A stretch of DNA of 64,000 nucleotides from Persicaria tinctoria (lineage: Eukaryota; Streptophyta; Magnoliopsida; Caryophyllales; Polygonaceae): contig JBANSL010000010.1 of NCBI GenBank assembly GCA_037127255.1, positions 33,210,120-33,274,119 of the forward strand, given 5' to 3'. The translations under genes were made by a program, and so were the position numbers. The stretch's first letter is position 1. Each line of letters starts with the position of its first letter. Below are positions 62,206-64,000 of the stretch, piece by piece. Below the pieces are notes generated by a model. The model saw only the letters and a program-made list of their open reading frames with translations. It was not told where the DNA came from and ran no database searches.

Positions 62206-64000
62206 AGATTTGTACATGGAATTGCTGTGGGATTGGGAAAAGAAACCTTTGGACCGAGATAGAAACTTTATGTAAAATAGAAAATATACAAATTCTAGTT
62301 CTTATGGAAACAAGAACGGAATCGCAACCCTTGGAAGCCGTTTGGAAAAAGGCCGGTTTTGATTCGATTTGTTGGGTTCCGGCGAGGGGTAGATCGGGGG
62401 GAATTTGCGCCTTATGGAAAGACTATCAAATCCCTAGTGGGAGAATTTCTATTCTGAAAATGGGCGATCGATTCATTACTATGAAAATAAAAGACAATAA
62501 CATCAGCTCGACCTTTGCTTGCTGGTTTGTTTATGCGCCTGCTCGAGGGGGTGAAAAATCTCTCTTCTGGTCCAGGCTCTAAGCCCACATTCAAGGTTTT
62601 GACATCCCTTCTATTGTGATGAGGGATTTAAATGAAATCCAATGTTGCTCTGAAAAAATGGGGGGTGTACCCCCTAACCAGAACAGATTTCAAAGACTAT
62701 TAACTTTTAAGAACCAATGTAACCTACTTGATATCCCTACGCTCGGAAATGGTTTTACCTGGAGAAAAAACAGAACGGATGTGAACAACATCTATGAGAA
62801 ATTAGATAGAACTCTTGTACAAGAACAAATCTTGCAATGGTACCCACAAATAGCAACCAGAAATTACGCTTTCTCATCCTCGGATCACTGTCCAATCTTT
62901 ATAGAAATAAAAAACAATGACAGTAAAAAGGCTAGACCTTTCAAATTCGAGAAAATGTGGCTCCAAAGAAAAGACTACCGTAACATTGTGGCCCGGGCAT
63001 GGCGGATGTCTTATGTTGGGTCACATATGTTTCAAGTGGTTAAGAAAACGCAAACACTGAAAAGATTAACCAAAGAATGGAATAAAACTACTTTTGGAAA
63101 CATCTTCCGCCAGTTGAAGACATTGAAGATAAATTGATTGAAATACAAACAAACCCAAGCCAAAGTCAGCAATCTAGAAACAACAACAAACAATTACGAC
63201 TTATAAATAAAAAGAACAAACTATTACATTTTCATAAAATATATTGGAGTCAAAGAGCGAAGACAAAACATCTGAAACTATCGGATACAAACTCAGGTTA
63301 TCACCACAAAGTAGCAACAGGTCGCCGCAACAGAAAAATTATTAGAGAAATACGAACCCAAACTGGAACTACAATCATTGGCGAAGAAAACATCGGAGAA
63401 GAAATCAGGGTGGACTTTGAAAAGAGGTTTAAAAAAGAACAAATCAATAGACGACTATTAGAAGAATACTTCTCCCTGATAAACCCAGAGATCACTGAAG
63501 AGGACAATGGCCTGATCACGAGACCAATCACAAATCAAGAAATCAAAAACGCTGTCTTCTCCATTGGAAAAAACAAATCCCCAGGCCCGGATGGTATGAC
63601 TGCCGAATTTTACCAACATTTCTGGGATCTGGTGGGGCCATCAATTATAAAAGCCATCAAAGGCTTCTTCCACTCTGGACGGATGTTAAGACAAATGAAC
63701 CAAACGTTTATCACTCTAATTCCAAAATGTGATGACCCGAAAATGACAAATGACTACAGACCAATCAGTCTCTGCACGACCATTTATAAGACCATCGCAA
63801 AAATTCCGGCGGATAGAATGAAACCTCTGTTGAGTAAAATTATCCACCCATTGCAAGGAGCTTTTATAACCGACAGAGCAATTCAAGACAATGTGCTAAT
63901 TGCCCACGAGATTTTTCATACCTTTCGAAGCAGGAAAGGCCGAGAAGGATGGATTGCAATTAAATTAGACATGGAGAAAGCCTATGACAGAGTGGATTGG
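62202..64000 (+). pseudogene. LINE C ORF2 (endonuclease and RT, partial)
   Basis: It opens at 62202 with MKICTWNCCGIGKRN, METRTES and FVYAP. An in-frame TAA at 62580 is followed in frame by VMRDLNEI (usually GDLNEI), FTWRKNR, KLDRTLV and SSDHCPI. A frameshift near 63117 moves the coding to another frame, which then stays open to the window end: HLKLSDTNSGYHHKVATGRR, KNKSPGPDGMTAEFY, DYRPISLCTTIYKTIAK, AIQDNVLIAHEIFHTF, KLDMEKAYDRVDW. The catalytic ADD box lies beyond the window. Two lesions make this copy defective. Confidence 0.88.

Larger units (their letters stand above)
60115..64000 (+). mobile_element. L1-type LINE C, runs off the window
   Basis: Plus-strand LINE with ORF1 (from about 60245), ORF2 endonuclease (62202) and reverse transcriptase up to KLDMEKAYDRVDW at the last base. 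It is closely similar to LINE B in the RT region (both read NKSPGPDGMTAEFY and HPLQGAF). The left edge is estimated from a change to GC-rich sequence at about 60115. The 3' end is outside the window. Confidence 0.88.

Overview
The window is nuclear DNA of a flowering plant, almost certainly a eudicot. GT-AG introns, L1-type LINEs that carry an RNase H domain, Ty1/copia elements primed by initiator tRNA-Met, hAT, Mutator and Stowaway type small elements and a plant-style PP5 phosphatase gene all point that way. I cannot name the species. The DNA is AT-rich and mostly built from transposable elements inserted into one another.

Layout. 683-1993: small Mutator-like element with a perfect 11-bp target duplication. 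2850-8014 (minus): decayed copia element with short LTRs, carrying a hAT miniature element in gag. About 8.2-18.1 kb: a large Mutator-like element holding a transposase pseudogene (plus) and a convergent DUF1985/Ulp1-protease pseudogene (minus) that has taken an LTR-like insertion. 18.54-22.15 kb (minus): 5'-truncated LINE A. 22475-23738: one hAT element nested in another. 23.7-27.5 kb: eroded MITEs and LINE remnants. 27.5-34.8 kb (minus): full-length LINE B with a 17-bp target duplication and a 982-residue ORF1 of unknown type. 35-38 kb: tRNA-like insertion, second copy of the hAT family, Tourist-like and other MITEs. 39-43 kb: the gene island, with a small coiled-coil gene (plus) and an apparently intact eight-exon PP5-type phosphatase gene (minus). 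43.8-45.5 kb: hAT element, SINE-like Pol III unit, Stowaway. 45.9-51.6 kb (plus): LINE D with a standard DUF4283/zinc-knuckle ORF1. 51626-57540 (plus): Sirevirus-like copia element inserted in LINE D and lacking its 3' third. 57.55-57.95 kb: array of hairpin-forming ~67-bp units. 58-59.7 kb: exon-like pieces of an unidentified gene. 60.1 kb to the end (plus): LINE C, same reverse-transcriptase lineage as A and B, again with an unrecognised long ORF1.

The least expected observations are: (1) the 12-mer TCAAGACCTTGA, found seven times in both orientations and in different reading frames across the Sirevirus-like element and its LTR; (2) the 67-bp hairpin array with paired changes at the stem base; (3) LINEs B and C, whose long ORF1s show no gag domain that I recognise and end in an ATGA overlap with ORF2; (4) a PP5-type phosphatase with no TPR domain and a transit-peptide-like N-terminus.
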